Below are positions 35,579-46,979 of a DNA stretch of 64,000 bases, piece after piece (within the stretch, counting starts at the first letter, position 1; each line of letters opens with the position of its first letter). Origin of the DNA: Balanoglossus misakiensis. Taxonomy: Eukaryota; Hemichordata. Under the pieces are notes generated by a model. That model made no database searches. It was not told where the DNA came from and worked only from the letters and a program-made list of their open reading frames with translations. Position numbers and translations under genes: made by a program. The stretch covers positions 1,054,001-1,118,000 of the forward strand of contig CM082577.2 in the NCBI GenBank assembly GCA_040954595.2, in the 5' to 3' direction.

Positions 35579-37194
35579 ATGCGAGCAATGTTATTAGAAA
35601 TACATTTTACTGGATTTCCACAATCGATTGACAATTTTCAAGCATAACTCATGTGTGCTTTGTCTTCCTTTGCTCGCAATATCAAGTCTTGAACAGACGA
35701 TGGTGCTGACACTATCTGTGCTTTATTCTGTGATTTACTACCAACGAGTTTACCACGTTTCACATTTCGTCGTCAGTATCCTAAAGCCTACAAAACGAAA
35801 ATAAAACTTTTTTTGACAACAAAGATTTGTAAGTCAAGTGATTATTGAAATAATAATGTGGCTGCGTTTCCCAGTGTCTCCTTATTCAAAAACACAAGGG
35901 CACCTGTAGGCACTTGTAAGTATTATTATAACTGCAAATGAGCAAAAGTCATCCTCTCAATCACCGCAGTGCAAAGAAACATATTTGCATATGACCTCAG
36001 TTAACGCCAGCGTGCGCAGGCGCAGTTGACTTTCCCTAAATTCCCGACTGAATCGTCTCTGTATTTGTTATACGCATGGAGAATACAGCGTCAGTCACGA
36101 ATGTCATAAAATTTAAGGATAACTTTGGCAATGGACATGGTGACGTCAGCTATATTATCACACGAAGATTAGTGTACCAGTAATTTTTTTTATGAATTCA
36201 GGTAGGTTCACACATTTGTCTGATGTACGAAATATAACTGTGTGTTCTTGTGAGTGGAATTATATCTACGTTAGATCTTTGAAGGCGGCAAAACTGATAT
36301 CGCGATAACACTGAAAAATGAGGTCAGAATTGTTGGATATTCTATGAATGCACTCAGGCTGTTTACAGCTTATCATTGTGGCGCGATTGCACAGTTATCT
36401 CTCGTCTAGGAGAATGTGACCACGGTTAAAAGAAATGTTTAATGCATGTCCACCTGTAAGAATTTACACATTCGCCGGAATTTGATAAATATTGCAATAC
36501 GTATCTCGGTGACTGAATATACACTGCCGGCAATGTGGGATTAACATTTGACCGAAATTTCCATTTCACGAAAACTAGACATTGCAGAAACGGTGTGTAT
36601 ACACTCCGAATCATGATATAGTCTCTTTGTAGTCCGTGTACTATTTGGCGGTTGTCATAACAACTGCGCTACAGAGTCTTTCCACAGAGGGTCATTTGCA
36701 TGCGCAGTCGTTCGCCTGCGCACAATAAACGAACAGGATGAAAATACCTGATTCAATTTCCGGGCCTTCGTCATAATGAATTGATGTAATTCAAGATAAA
36801 GCCAGCAGTGATGAACACATGACAACTTTTACGCCATGTTCAATTGTTCTTGGCTTACACTATTGACTCTCGCGAGAACACAAATATTCTGTTGATTCAA
36901 ACTACACATTCAATTGCTTGAACAGACATGTACACCTATTGTTCTGAATCGTTTAACTTTCATCTTTGCACAGGCTATGATCGAACGTGGATCCCGTAAT
37001 TTATTGTACAGACGACGATTTCTGTCTCGGTTTCTGCGTTGTATGTACGAAAGAAGATGTAGGCGACCGTGACACTCATGTATGGGCAACAGTCATGAGT
37101 GTTAGAATTAGTTTGGGCGTAGAAACATAATACGCTTGTAGCCACCCAAGAAATTCACCTGCTCAAGATACGTGTATTCTGTAAAAAAAAAAAA
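35579..37194. other. Non-coding stretch, sulfotransferase-like B to orphan TM gene
   Basis: After the probable 3' UTR there are GC-rich TGCGCA-type motifs resembling NRF1 half-sites (TGCGCAGGCGCA at 36013-36024; ATGCGCAGT and CTGCGCAC near 36702-36722) upstream of the gene at 37195. No exon was recognised. Confidence 0.4.
35800..35805 (+). terminator. Polyadenylation signal AATAAA for sulfotransferase-like B
   Basis: AATAAA lies 222 bp after the stop codon. It is the nearest canonical signal on this strand. Confidence 0.5.
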
Positions 37195-37929
37195 ATGGCG
37201 AACTCAAGGACGAAACGTGTTTCCATGGCATCAGGACCAAACTACGGACCTGGACGTTTAGATATCAATCCGCACCAACGGAAAATTAGCGTCGTCAGTT
37301 CCCGAGTGCCGGATCTTCCCAAAACGAAGAAAAATCTGAACTGGGACTCGCCAAAGGAAAAGTCTGCCGTCAACTGCTCTGACAAGGTAGCGATAATATC
37401 GACAATAGTGCTGGGTTTGTTTGTTTTGCTAATTGGTACAATACTGACTATCGTGTCCTTTGTGGTGTGGAGAAACGGAGTTTTAGAAATCGTCGGTCCG
37501 TGTTTGATAGGTGTCGGTGGAGTTATGTGTGTCCTGGGAGGATTTGCTCTGGGTAAGAAGGTCAGAGGTCATATTCAACAGCAAGACGATAAAGAAGGGG
37601 AAGATGGAGAAGGATACGTGAACCCGGATGTTCAAAATGTATCTCTGGCGGAAATCAGGGAAGAAGCTGCGCCCGATGAATCAGAACTTTACACGGGCAG
37701 TGGAAACGATCAGAATCGAATGAAAAGAAATCAAATCAATAATGTGATGAAAGATTTCGACTCTGACACGATTCCTGGGATGATCCCATTACCCACAATT
37801 CCAGGCGTGCCGTCAGATGATTTCCAGGCGCCATTGGTTGCCTATCCCAACATTCCTCGCGATCAAGGCGATATCAAGATGGCGTCTGCTACCTATAAAG
37901 TGCCAATGACAACAGATTCAAACCTTTGA
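37195..37929 (+). CDS. Orphan two-TM membrane protein (intronless), vaguely TMEM200-like
   Basis: A 244-residue single-exon frame that I do not recognise as a named gene. A basic N-terminus (residues 1-62, with TKRVSM and LPKTKKNLNWD) precedes two hydrophobic helices: about 66-89 (AIISTIVLGLFVLLIGTILT) and about 98-118 (IVGPCLIGVGGVMCVLGGFA), with a short WRNG turn between. The C-terminal half is polar and acidic, with a Pro-rich patch (PGMIPLPTIPGVPSDD). The helix pair with a GPxLIGxG second helix recalls the TMEM200 family, but similarity is too short for assignment. The ATG at 37195 follows directly on twelve A residues (37183-37194). Coding potential is supported by length, the helix pair and an AATAAA at 38138. 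It converges on the oxidoreductase gene ending at 38210. Confidence 0.75.
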   Translation: MANSRTKRVSMASGPNYGPGRLDINPHQRKISVVSSRVPDLPKTKKNLNWDSPKEKSAVNCSDKVAIISTIVLGLFVLLIGTILTIVSFVVWRNGVLEIVGPCLIGVGGVMCVLGGFALGKKVRGHIQQQDDKEGEDGEGYVNPDVQNVSLAEIREEAAPDESELYTGSGNDQNRMKRNQINNVMKDFDSDTIPGMIPLPTIPGVPSDDFQAPLVAYPNIPRDQGDIKMASATYKVPMTTDSNL

Positions 37930-38137
37930 CAGTGCAATTTCTTGATCTTACGTTTCTCTCACGAACTTGACATTTACAACGACCAGTTGTGGTGTTACAC
38001 TATTTACTATCATGTATATTTTGCTCAGACACCTGGAAGATGTTTAATACGATATTCAACACTGCATGGTATAAGAGAGCGACTGCTATATCGTCAAACA
38101 GCTTTCATTGCCAAATCTTTTAACCTTTAAAATGACG

Positions 38138-38143
38138 AATAAA
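38138..38143 (+). terminator. Polyadenylation signal AATAAA for the orphan TM gene
   Basis: AATAAA lies 209 bp past the stop codon, and only 67 bp before the stop of the convergent oxidoreductase gene. The two 3' UTRs therefore probably overlap. Confidence 0.5.
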
Positions 38144-38209
38144 GTTCATATTTGACTGTTAGTACTTTGGTCGGATTGAGTTGAAGAAGTTATAGGTCTT
38201 CTTGATATA

Positions 38210-39349
38210 CTACTGAAACGTGTAGTCTTCATTAATTGTGATGACTCTGTTTTCTCTCCTGGATTTCTCGGCAGCAAAAACCAGAAGATGGCTGGCAAGT
38301 GCGTCATCCGGTCCAGTGCGGAGGTGGGAGGCATCGTTTGTCTGTACCAAAGATGAAATGATATTTTTGTCGATAATAAAGAATTTATTATGTGATTAAG
38401 TTTGATAATGCAGTTTATCTGGACCAAGCTAGAGCAATATGTGTTAGACAATAGTTAAAGTAAAATGTAAGATGACAACATACTGACACAGCCCGCACAA
38501 ATGAATCCATGAGAAAGTAGTCACCACCACCATGTCCCCAAAAATGTTGGCTTTCTTCTGGAGGTGGCGATGTTTCAGTCTCGCGCACTGATGTAGTTTG
38601 AGTGTTGAAGTCAAACACGTACACTGGCCCGGAACCATCGTATCTAATCTCACCCTGATATGAATCAGAAATAACAGAACATATTCACATTATTCATTGC
38701 TTGATAATGGTGATACGACGTTTGTTATGTATTGGTTACAAGCTGGAAGAGACGTTCTGTGCATACACTTATTGAAAGTGGCACAACCATCAGTAATAAC
38801 AACCATGGTGATGAAGTCTTTGATAAGAAACATGGTGAGATGTCTCACCTTTGTTCCATACACTTTGGTTTGACGGTCGATTCCCTCTGTAAAGGCCATC
38901 ATCGTGAATGACACAGTCTTACCACCTTCAAAAGTGAAATTGACAACTTGGTTGTCACAAACGTCATTGTCACATTCATAGACACATCTCCCATACGGTC
39001 CATTCTTCAGGGCATCAGTCACGTGTTCTATGTCTGGTATATCACTTACAAGGGAAGCTGGCCAGCTGTCAAAGGCCTACTCAAATAAAGGTGTGTGGAA
39101 TCATGTGAAGTTGAAGCGATCAGACCAAAGGATTGTTTCCACATAACAGAAGAAACACGGGAGGGTCAAAGGTCAAAGTTCAGTGTCGGGGGGGGGGGGG
39201 GGTATTGTGGGAAAATATCATGTACCTGACTGTTGAGATATAATTTCTTCGCAGAGTATGGGCATCCATCTTCAACTGTACAATCCAGGCAGCGAGATTC
39301 TGCTCCTACCGGCTGAACAAAAATACACTATGTGGTTTTGAATGTCTGT

Positions 39350-39433
<84 letters not shown>

Positions 39434-41552
39434 GCAACATCATGTTGAACAACAGAATGCCTAATTAGCCAGTTGGAAGGATTCATAGAGCACTTTACCT
39501 GGTTTTCCTTCTTGAAATGGTTCAGCGAACCAAATGATGATACATGTGTACATCTAAATAATGGAAAGTTATAAGCGCACTGTTAAATACGTGAAATTAG
39601 ATGGTAATATATTCAATGTTAATTAGGTTGCAACGTGATTGCTTTCTACACTGAATAACCAACTTGTCACCTAAAATTACGACCAGTCTTCCCAGTTGTA
39701 GGTAAATAGGTAATTTAAATAGGTCACTTTCATGACCCCTATACATCTGTATAAATTCCTTATCATTATTACCTTGCCTGCGATCACTGTTCACACGACC
39801 CAAGCTTACCTGTTACTTCCCATCCAGTATCTAATCAGATCAACATCGTGGCTTGACTTGGACATTAAGGAAAATGTACTGCTCTCCTCTTTCCTCCAAT
39901 GACCACGAACAAAGGAATGTGAATAGCGAATAAATCCGACCTGTTCACATCAAATTCAGAAGTCATGTATCATTACGCTTATAAGTGATAATTGTATAGG
40001 ATGCACGTAATTAGAGACAACACACAAAACCACGCAGTCGTTCTCACCCAAAGATGGTTCAACAACCAATATAATTTCATAGTTGAACACCCCATGAAAC
40101 ACGTACTGACTTTAGGCAACCGACTGGGTCTTATCATTGATTAACAAGGTCCCTTACCTGTTCTGTGTGCTGGATATTTACTACATGCCCAATGTCTCCA
40201 CTATCAATCAGTTCCTAAACGAAAATACAGTTGAGAAATTTTAACAATACAGCTCGGATCGGATGATGATGGGAACTCCCAATATTAACAATGCAGTGCA
40301 GAAAATGCCCCTGATAATGTATTTCTGTTAAATGTTTGTCCACCTACATGAAGATACAAAAGCAAATTCGAGGAAAGAAAACAATATGTTTGTAACCAAC
40401 CTTGACCTTCATGTTTGAGCTGTGGTAACGGAGGACAAAGCAGACACATAGCATTACATTGTTTCTTTTGCAGACTCTTACTATTTCCCGACAGTCTTCT
40501 TCTGTAACCTTCGTAAGCAAAAGATAAATAGATAACAAGCCGAATCTTCAAAGCATTGAAGCCTTCATTTTGGTTCCTTTGCATTGTATCCTGCTCAGAC
40601 AGTAGGCAGTGACTAGGACTTGATGGACATGATGAATAGAATGTCTTGGTACATGCGTGCAGTATATATTCACGGGCTCCCTATCCCGATACTGTGGACT
40701 TCAGGAATTTCTCACTTATAAACAAAACATTTGTGATTAACTTCTAACACTCATCCAGAACACCAATTTTCGATGTACAAGTAAATAATGAATACAGAAA
40801 TATCTCAACTTACGGCCATTGGTTTTTCCAACAAAATGTGATAACCTTTGACAGCACAGGCTACAGCTGGTGCCTGTTCAAGTATGGTAAAAAGTGGTTA
40901 TAGTACATAAACATGTTTCTGTAATCAACTCAAATTCTCTGTATATAGTATGTTAACAATGAAGAGAACCGCACCTTGTGAAGTTTGTCTTGAGTTGCTA
41001 TAACGACAACATCTGCAAACTTATTTCTTTTGATAAATTCTTCCCAATCAGGAAACACGTTTTCATCGGGAATTTTGAATTGTGATTTCATTCTTTGGCG
41101 TCTGACCTCTTTTGGTTCGGCCACACCTACTACCTATAAAGCAAACCATACAGGTTAATGAAAACCAGTGGCATCGCGTGTTAAAACACTCGGGTAGGAG
41201 GACATACTATTTCATTCACAGTTTTACAACAGAAGCTGCAAGACACAACAAAGTCGATATTATTGTGGTATTTGCGTTTCAAATAAATGGACATTAGACT
41301 TTGAATTATGACAATTTGCTAATAGCATAGCAGGTCAATCGAAAGGTGTAAAATACAAAAATCTACTGTGTCAATTTCTCTAATGTCGGGAATGTTTGTC
41401 TCACGAAATGAACAAAATATTATTTGATAAATTATGAAAAAAAAGACTTCTGCCATACATGCCTTGAACCTGTCAGGAAAATCCAATGCAAAATAACCAT
41501 ATTTGTTTCCTCTTGCTCCAGCACCAATGATAACTGCAGTCACCGGCTTCAT
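38210..41552 (-). CDS. Gfo/Idh/MocA family oxidoreductase, tandem copy 1 (11 exons)
   Basis: Exons in transcript order are 41552-41463, 41133-40975, 40873-40814, 40508-40401, 40214-40158, 39940-39810, 39553-39499, 39312-39226, 39076-38849, 38654-38484 and 38341-38210, giving 425 residues. The family are NAD(P)-dependent dehydrogenases, mostly acting on sugars or inositols. Visible are the Rossmann start [16 protein letters not shown], the catalytic-lysine motif LLEKPMA, KSSHDVDLIRYWMG, a Cys motif ([17 protein letters not shown]), [20 protein letters not shown] and GHGGGDYFLMDSFVRAV. These blocks match a bacterial-type subgroup; substrate unknown. Intron 1 begins GC (AAG then GCATGT) instead of GT. 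All intron positions match copy 2. An (AAC)n tract lies in intron 7. No signal peptide, so cytosolic is likely. Confidence 0.9.
39351..39437. repeat. (CAA)n trinucleotide repeat in oxidoreductase copy 1 intron 7
   Basis: About 27 uninterrupted CAA/AAC units run to 39432 and end in a CAGCAACAT variant. The repeat is intronic and absent at the same site of copy 2. Confidence 0.9.
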
Positions 41553-42803
41553 TCTACAGTCTCTAGTAAACCGGTGAAGCACTATCAGTTATAACAAGCG
41601 AACGATTAATATATTTAAGGCTTTTTATTTACATTTCACAAAATTTAATTTTGGATTTATTGCTCGTTCTGGTAAAACTACGAGAAAGTTCCTGAGAATA
41701 CCATATTTAGAAAAAAACCAAATCCTTGAAATTTGTGCTCAAATTAAAATACGGAAAAGTTCCTCAGGGATGTGAAAACTGCATGAACAGTGGTCCGCGA
41801 AAAGTCAATACTTGATGACCAAAAACTGACGGTGGGTGGGTGATGTATGATGCCAAGGAATAAGTCACCCTGGCCCACATTTGGTACCCACCCATCATTT
41901 CACCAGTCAGTCAATCTAAAATTGTTCGCTGAATTCCTCAGCTTTTTTAGAATTTAATGAGAGACCTTTAAATGGAACGCATGCTCCAGACATCATTTAT
42001 AAGATATCACTTTCATCACGTGACCAGTTGCAAGGACGAACACAAAAAACAGCACAGCACAGCACAGACAAATCACGTGATCAAGGGACGTATGTTTACT
42101 TCCTATAATTTCGAGGCAATATAATCTTAGCGGTAGTAATTTCATCAAAGTGGAATTTTTAGAAAGGCCTGTGGTAAAATGAGCAAAACTGCAGATTAAT
42201 GCAATTTCTATTCAAGAATTTGGGGCAAGAAATGAGTTAATAGCGGTTTATAAGTTGAGCGCCAAAATCTGGTATGACATTCCCATATCCATCAAGTATA
42301 TTTCGATTGAAATAATGACAGAATCAACTACAAGTCTTAGATGGTTTGGTGTCTTTATTTCCATGTGTGTCATTATAATTAATATTCCTGATGAAATATA
42401 AATTCTCGTTTTATGTCCTTCTAATTATAACGTATTCCATCTGACACCAATGATGTTGAAAGAATATTTCGTTGCATCTGCGTAGTCACTAACGTCGCTT
42501 GCCATTTTTATGACAATTTAACATTAGAAATACAGCAAAATAAATTGGGGAAAATACATTTCTTGGAAGGAAAGATTTTATAGGATCAATCACTCTGCAT
42601 GGTTTGTCATTGTGTATTGCACACCCATCCTTTTTTATGTTTATGTTTTTAAAAAGTGACATATAAGTCCATTGAGTGGGAGGTTTCCTTATTCATTGTA
42701 ATCCATTCTGTAAATAATTTGTAATTGACCCCCTGTCATTATAATAAACTGTCTATACTATAACTTAGAGTCACTTGAAGGAATCATATGTCGAGTTACG
42801 ATC
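41553..42803. other. Spacer between tandem oxidoreductase genes
   Basis: This 1.25 kb spacer holds the copy 1 promoter and copy 2 3' flank. Two TCACGTGA palindromes (42016-42023 and 42073-42080) lie ~465-530 bp upstream of the copy 1 start, separated by a CAGCA repeat. The motif is bound by USF/MITF/TFE-type bHLH-zip factors. No exon was seen. Confidence 0.5.
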
Positions 42804-45800
42804 CTAATGATATGTATTGTCTTGGTTGATTTTGATGACTCTGTTTTCTCTCCTGGATTTCTCGGCTGCAAAAACCAGAAGATGGCTGGCAAGTGCGTCA
42901 TCCGGTCCAGTGCGGAGGTGGGAGGCATCGTTTGTCTGTACCAACAGAAAACCGAAAACTTTCGTGAGGGCGCAATTCGTGACAATACTCGGTTTATTTC
43001 TGTAATTGATTCATTGATCGGCGAACAAGATCTATTGTTGATCAGATAAACAAGAACACTGCTAATAAATTGGACATTTTGTTTCGTGGATTGGTTGCCA
43101 TACCACATGACCATAAATTTTGTAACTGACACCAAGAGACAGGTTAGCGTGCATGAATACGATAAGGAATGCAGGAATTTCAATTTACCACAAATAGTAA
43201 AATCTTTTGATTAGTAAACATAAAATAACTCGAAAACGTACGACTTACAGACACGGCCCGTACAAATGCATCCATCAGACCATAGTCGGCGCCGAAATGT
43301 CCCCACAAATATCGACCCGGTGGCTTTGTTTCAGCTGCATATGACGAGGTTGTCAAAGTATTGAAGTCAAAAACTTTGACTGGTCCAGGGCCTTCACACG
43401 TTATCTCGCCCTAAAAATCATTGAAAAAAAAACATACAATCAGATATGTCACAACATTCTTGAACTCTTTCTTGGATCACTTGTTTTTTTATGTAAGTAC
43501 CGTAAATATTGGCAAAACAGTCTACAGTTGATGTAATAAGTGTATTGAGAACGTCAGTGCGCGTACCTTTGTCCCATAAATCTTTGTTTGACTGACACAA
43601 ATTTTCTCGCTAAAAGCCACCATTGTTAGAGATGCGGTCTTGTCGCCTGCAAAGCGGAAATTAACAACCTGGTTGTCACAGACATCATTGTCACATTCAT
43701 AGACACATCTCCCATACGGTCCATACTTCAGGGCATCAGTGACGTTCTCTATGTCATAAACATCGCAGATGAGGTTTGTTGGCCATTGATCGCATGCCTG
43801 TCAACGAACGAGAATCATCCGGTTAGTAGGTGTACAACGTAGCGGACATTCAAGAAGAGCTCACTGGTAGTCGTCATGGTAATATGTGTAGGTCAAAGGT
43901 CACTACCTGCACGTACCTGCCTATTGAGATAGACTTTCTTCGCAGAGTAAGGGCAACCATTTTCGGCATTACAGTCCAGGCAGCGAGATCCTGCTCCTTC
44001 AGGCTAGGAAGGAATAAAACACTGTTACATACACATACTGCCCGGCATAACCGATGAAGTTCGATCGTACAAGAAAAGAGGCAGTTTTCAAGGACTGGTG
44101 TGAATAACCTCAGCTCAGGCGATACTTTCACCCCGGCATTCGCCGTACCATGTACTCGGACATAAATATTACTGACCTTGTTCTTCAACTTGAAATAGCT
44201 TAGCGACCCGAATGACGACACATGTGTACATCTACGCGACAGAATATAAAATATGTTATCTGAGTTCATAATACATGTATACTCAGAGTTTCGAACCCAG
44301 AATAATTCCAGATATCGGAACGAAATGAACAAATCATGACAAGCGTCACATAAGTCACACCTGGTTTGCGTTAAACTACTGATCCAAGAGGGTTGGCTAT
44401 TGGGCAACGTGGAGAAGTTCGTTCCCTCTTTCCACTCTAAAGCATTGCTCCACAAATGTTGCGGCGCATGAAATATGAAGACTTAGAAAAGAAACCTACC
44501 GATTTTTTCCCATCCAGTAACTAATGACATCCACATCATGAATCGACTTGGCCAGTAATGAGAATGTACTCACTTTCTCCTTACTCCAATTTCCACGAAC
44601 GTAAGAATGAGCGAAGTGATAAAATCCAATCTACATGTCGATGAAACAAGATTTTCATAGATATATAACAACACAAAAAGTTTACAAAAAGTTTAGTCTG
44701 GTTGTTGCTAAAACTAAAATAGCAATGAAAACAATAGGGCGTTTGTTCAGCTCTATAAACGGCGTTTGGTAACGTCGCTGGTGACCTGCACTTGGACATT
44801 GATCTGCTCCTGTCCATGGGTGAGTACACACTTATTCTCAGGTAAGGAAGGTCATGTGACTTTCACGTGATTAATACCACTGGGCGTGACGTCAAACAGG
44901 AAATAATGGCAGAAATCCCTTTATACTACTTATAGTTCAACTGACAATCTTTATTTGACAATTTAAGAAAAACCGGCAACGAATAAAAAAACGATATCGG
45001 GGAATCTGTTAAATACCGGTTTGAACCGAGTCGTGCCTTACCGGTTCTGTTTGTTGGATGTTTATCACATCGCCAATGACACCATTGTCTATCAGTTCCT
45101 ACATTAAATGTGAAAAGAAAATCGACTGTTATTCAGTGGTTACTCCAACTTACTCTTTGACATCGCAAACAGATAAACATAGACTACAATATCTGTCACC
45201 TAAATAAATATATAAGCTAATGTATATATAATCAGTGTCATGATGAATTATACAAATCAAAATCATTCTTTACAAAAAAACTTCACTTTTTATGTATGTA
45301 AATGTAAACCTAGTCGCTATCAATTCTTAATAGCATAAATTTACATCAAATGAAGACTGCTTTCAAAATATATAAAATCAAATTATTTATATAAAATATT
45401 TGGCGGTTACTAATTATATAAATGCCGAGTTACCTCATATGAATATAGTTATGATGTACAATTATTTGTAACTAACCTTGATCTTGACCTTTGACCCATC
45501 GTACCTGAGGACAAGACACACGGATAACATTACCTTGTTCCTCTTACAGGCTCTGACGATATCCCGGCAGTCTTCTTCTGTGACCTTGGAATCAGAAAGT
45601 GCGCACGTTTACGTGTTAGTCATTATAATCAAAGAACACGGTCAGAACTATTTTGAGATAATAGCACACGATTGAATTGTGAACAAACTGGGAAGTATTC
45701 GTTGTAACAAAGGGAGAATATAGTAATTCGACCACTGTGACCTTGGTATCAGCTAGTGTAAGGCCTACGTGCTTGTCATCATATTAACAAAAAACACACG

Positions 45801-46979
45801 ATTGGAACTATTTTGGGAAAATTTTAAATTGTGAACAAAATTAGTATAGTATTCATTTCACATAGAAAGAATACAGTAGGCTAATTCTACTGCGAACAAA
45901 ATGATAAAAACAGCGGGTACGTATATATTGTGTGTTCTACATTGTATGCTGAGTATACAGACTGTCACTTCTTCTAAAATAGTTTCCAATCGTGTCAGAT
46001 ATAAATCTTCATTGGAGCTCGAGTAGACACACAGACACAGACATAATTCGGTGGACGTCATATTTTGAAGTAAGTTACTCGCTCTGGTGAACTATAAGCT
46101 TCAAAGTTGGTGCGTCCTAGAAAGGAGGCTGACGTAAAAATAAATGTTTGAAGTGTATCGCGTGTGTGGAATCCATTTGTCACAGGTTTCTCGTGACCAG
46201 AGCGAAGGTTTTTCGTCAATATAATTGTGTATACTTGGTAAAATATTCAAACTTACAGCCATAGGTTTTTCTAGTAATATGTGATAGCCTTTGTCTGCAC
46301 AAGCTACAGCTGGTTCCTGTGGTATAAGACACAATTTCAGTTAATGTTTAACTAGAATCTAATACGGGAGTAAAAAAAACTGTTATACCAATGGAAAGGA
46401 GTGGTACCTTATGACATCTGTCCTGAGTTGATATTATAACAACATCTGCAAATGTGTCTCTTTTGATAAAGTCTGTCCAATCAGAAAACACGTTCTCATC
46501 CGGGATATTGTACTGTTCTTGCATCCGTTTACGTCTGATAAGTTTGGGATCGGCCACACTAACTACCTACAGGACGAATTACAAAAGTTTATACTTTCAT
46601 TTGTAACTTTTGCACACATTATTGAAAAGAAAAGCATTGCGAGCTGCTTGCCTTTTATATAAAAGTTGTTTGATAAATAATTAGACTTTGTTGTGGGACA
46701 GCGTGGGTGCGGGTGGGCACCCAATCCATCAGGAACATTTGCCATGTAACCTACACCAAAACTAAGACAAAATCTAGGTTACATGTTATCATAGTTCTGT
46801 CAGAAATTGCTCTTTCCGGGTTCACAATACCTTCATAGACAACGCCTTCGTCTCCATCAATCAAGAAGAACGTAAATCTTTATTGATACCTTAAATCTAT
46901 CCGGATAATCCACCGCAAAAAGTGCATAATCATTTCCTCTTGCGCCAGCCCCAATGATGACAGCAGTCACTTGCTTCAT
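42804..46979 (-). CDS. Gfo/Idh/MocA family oxidoreductase, tandem copy 2 (11 exons)
   Basis: Exons in transcript order are 46979-46890, 46566-46408, 46316-46257, 45584-45477, 45098-45042, 44630-44500, 44231-44177, 44003-43917, 43797-43567, 43410-43249 and 42935-42804, giving 423 residues. It keeps the same family marks as copy 1: [73 protein letters not shown] and [17 protein letters not shown]. All ten introns fall at the same codon and phase as copy 1 and are GT-AG here, including intron 1. Exon 9 is one codon longer and exon 10 three codons shorter than in copy 1. Most exons differ clearly from copy 1, yet the last exon is nearly identical at the DNA level. An acceptor-like TTTCAG just upstream of the ATG suggests a 5' UTR intron. 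Substrate and partners are unknown. Confidence 0.9.

Noticed and set aside
39351-39437. Possible CRISPR-like or coding repeat
   Set aside because: Simple intronic trinucleotide repeat with no spacers; nuclear animal DNA.
44270-44310. GGGTTCGAAAC tRNA B-box-like sequence on the minus strand
   Set aside because: No A box or cloverleaf could be folded around it.
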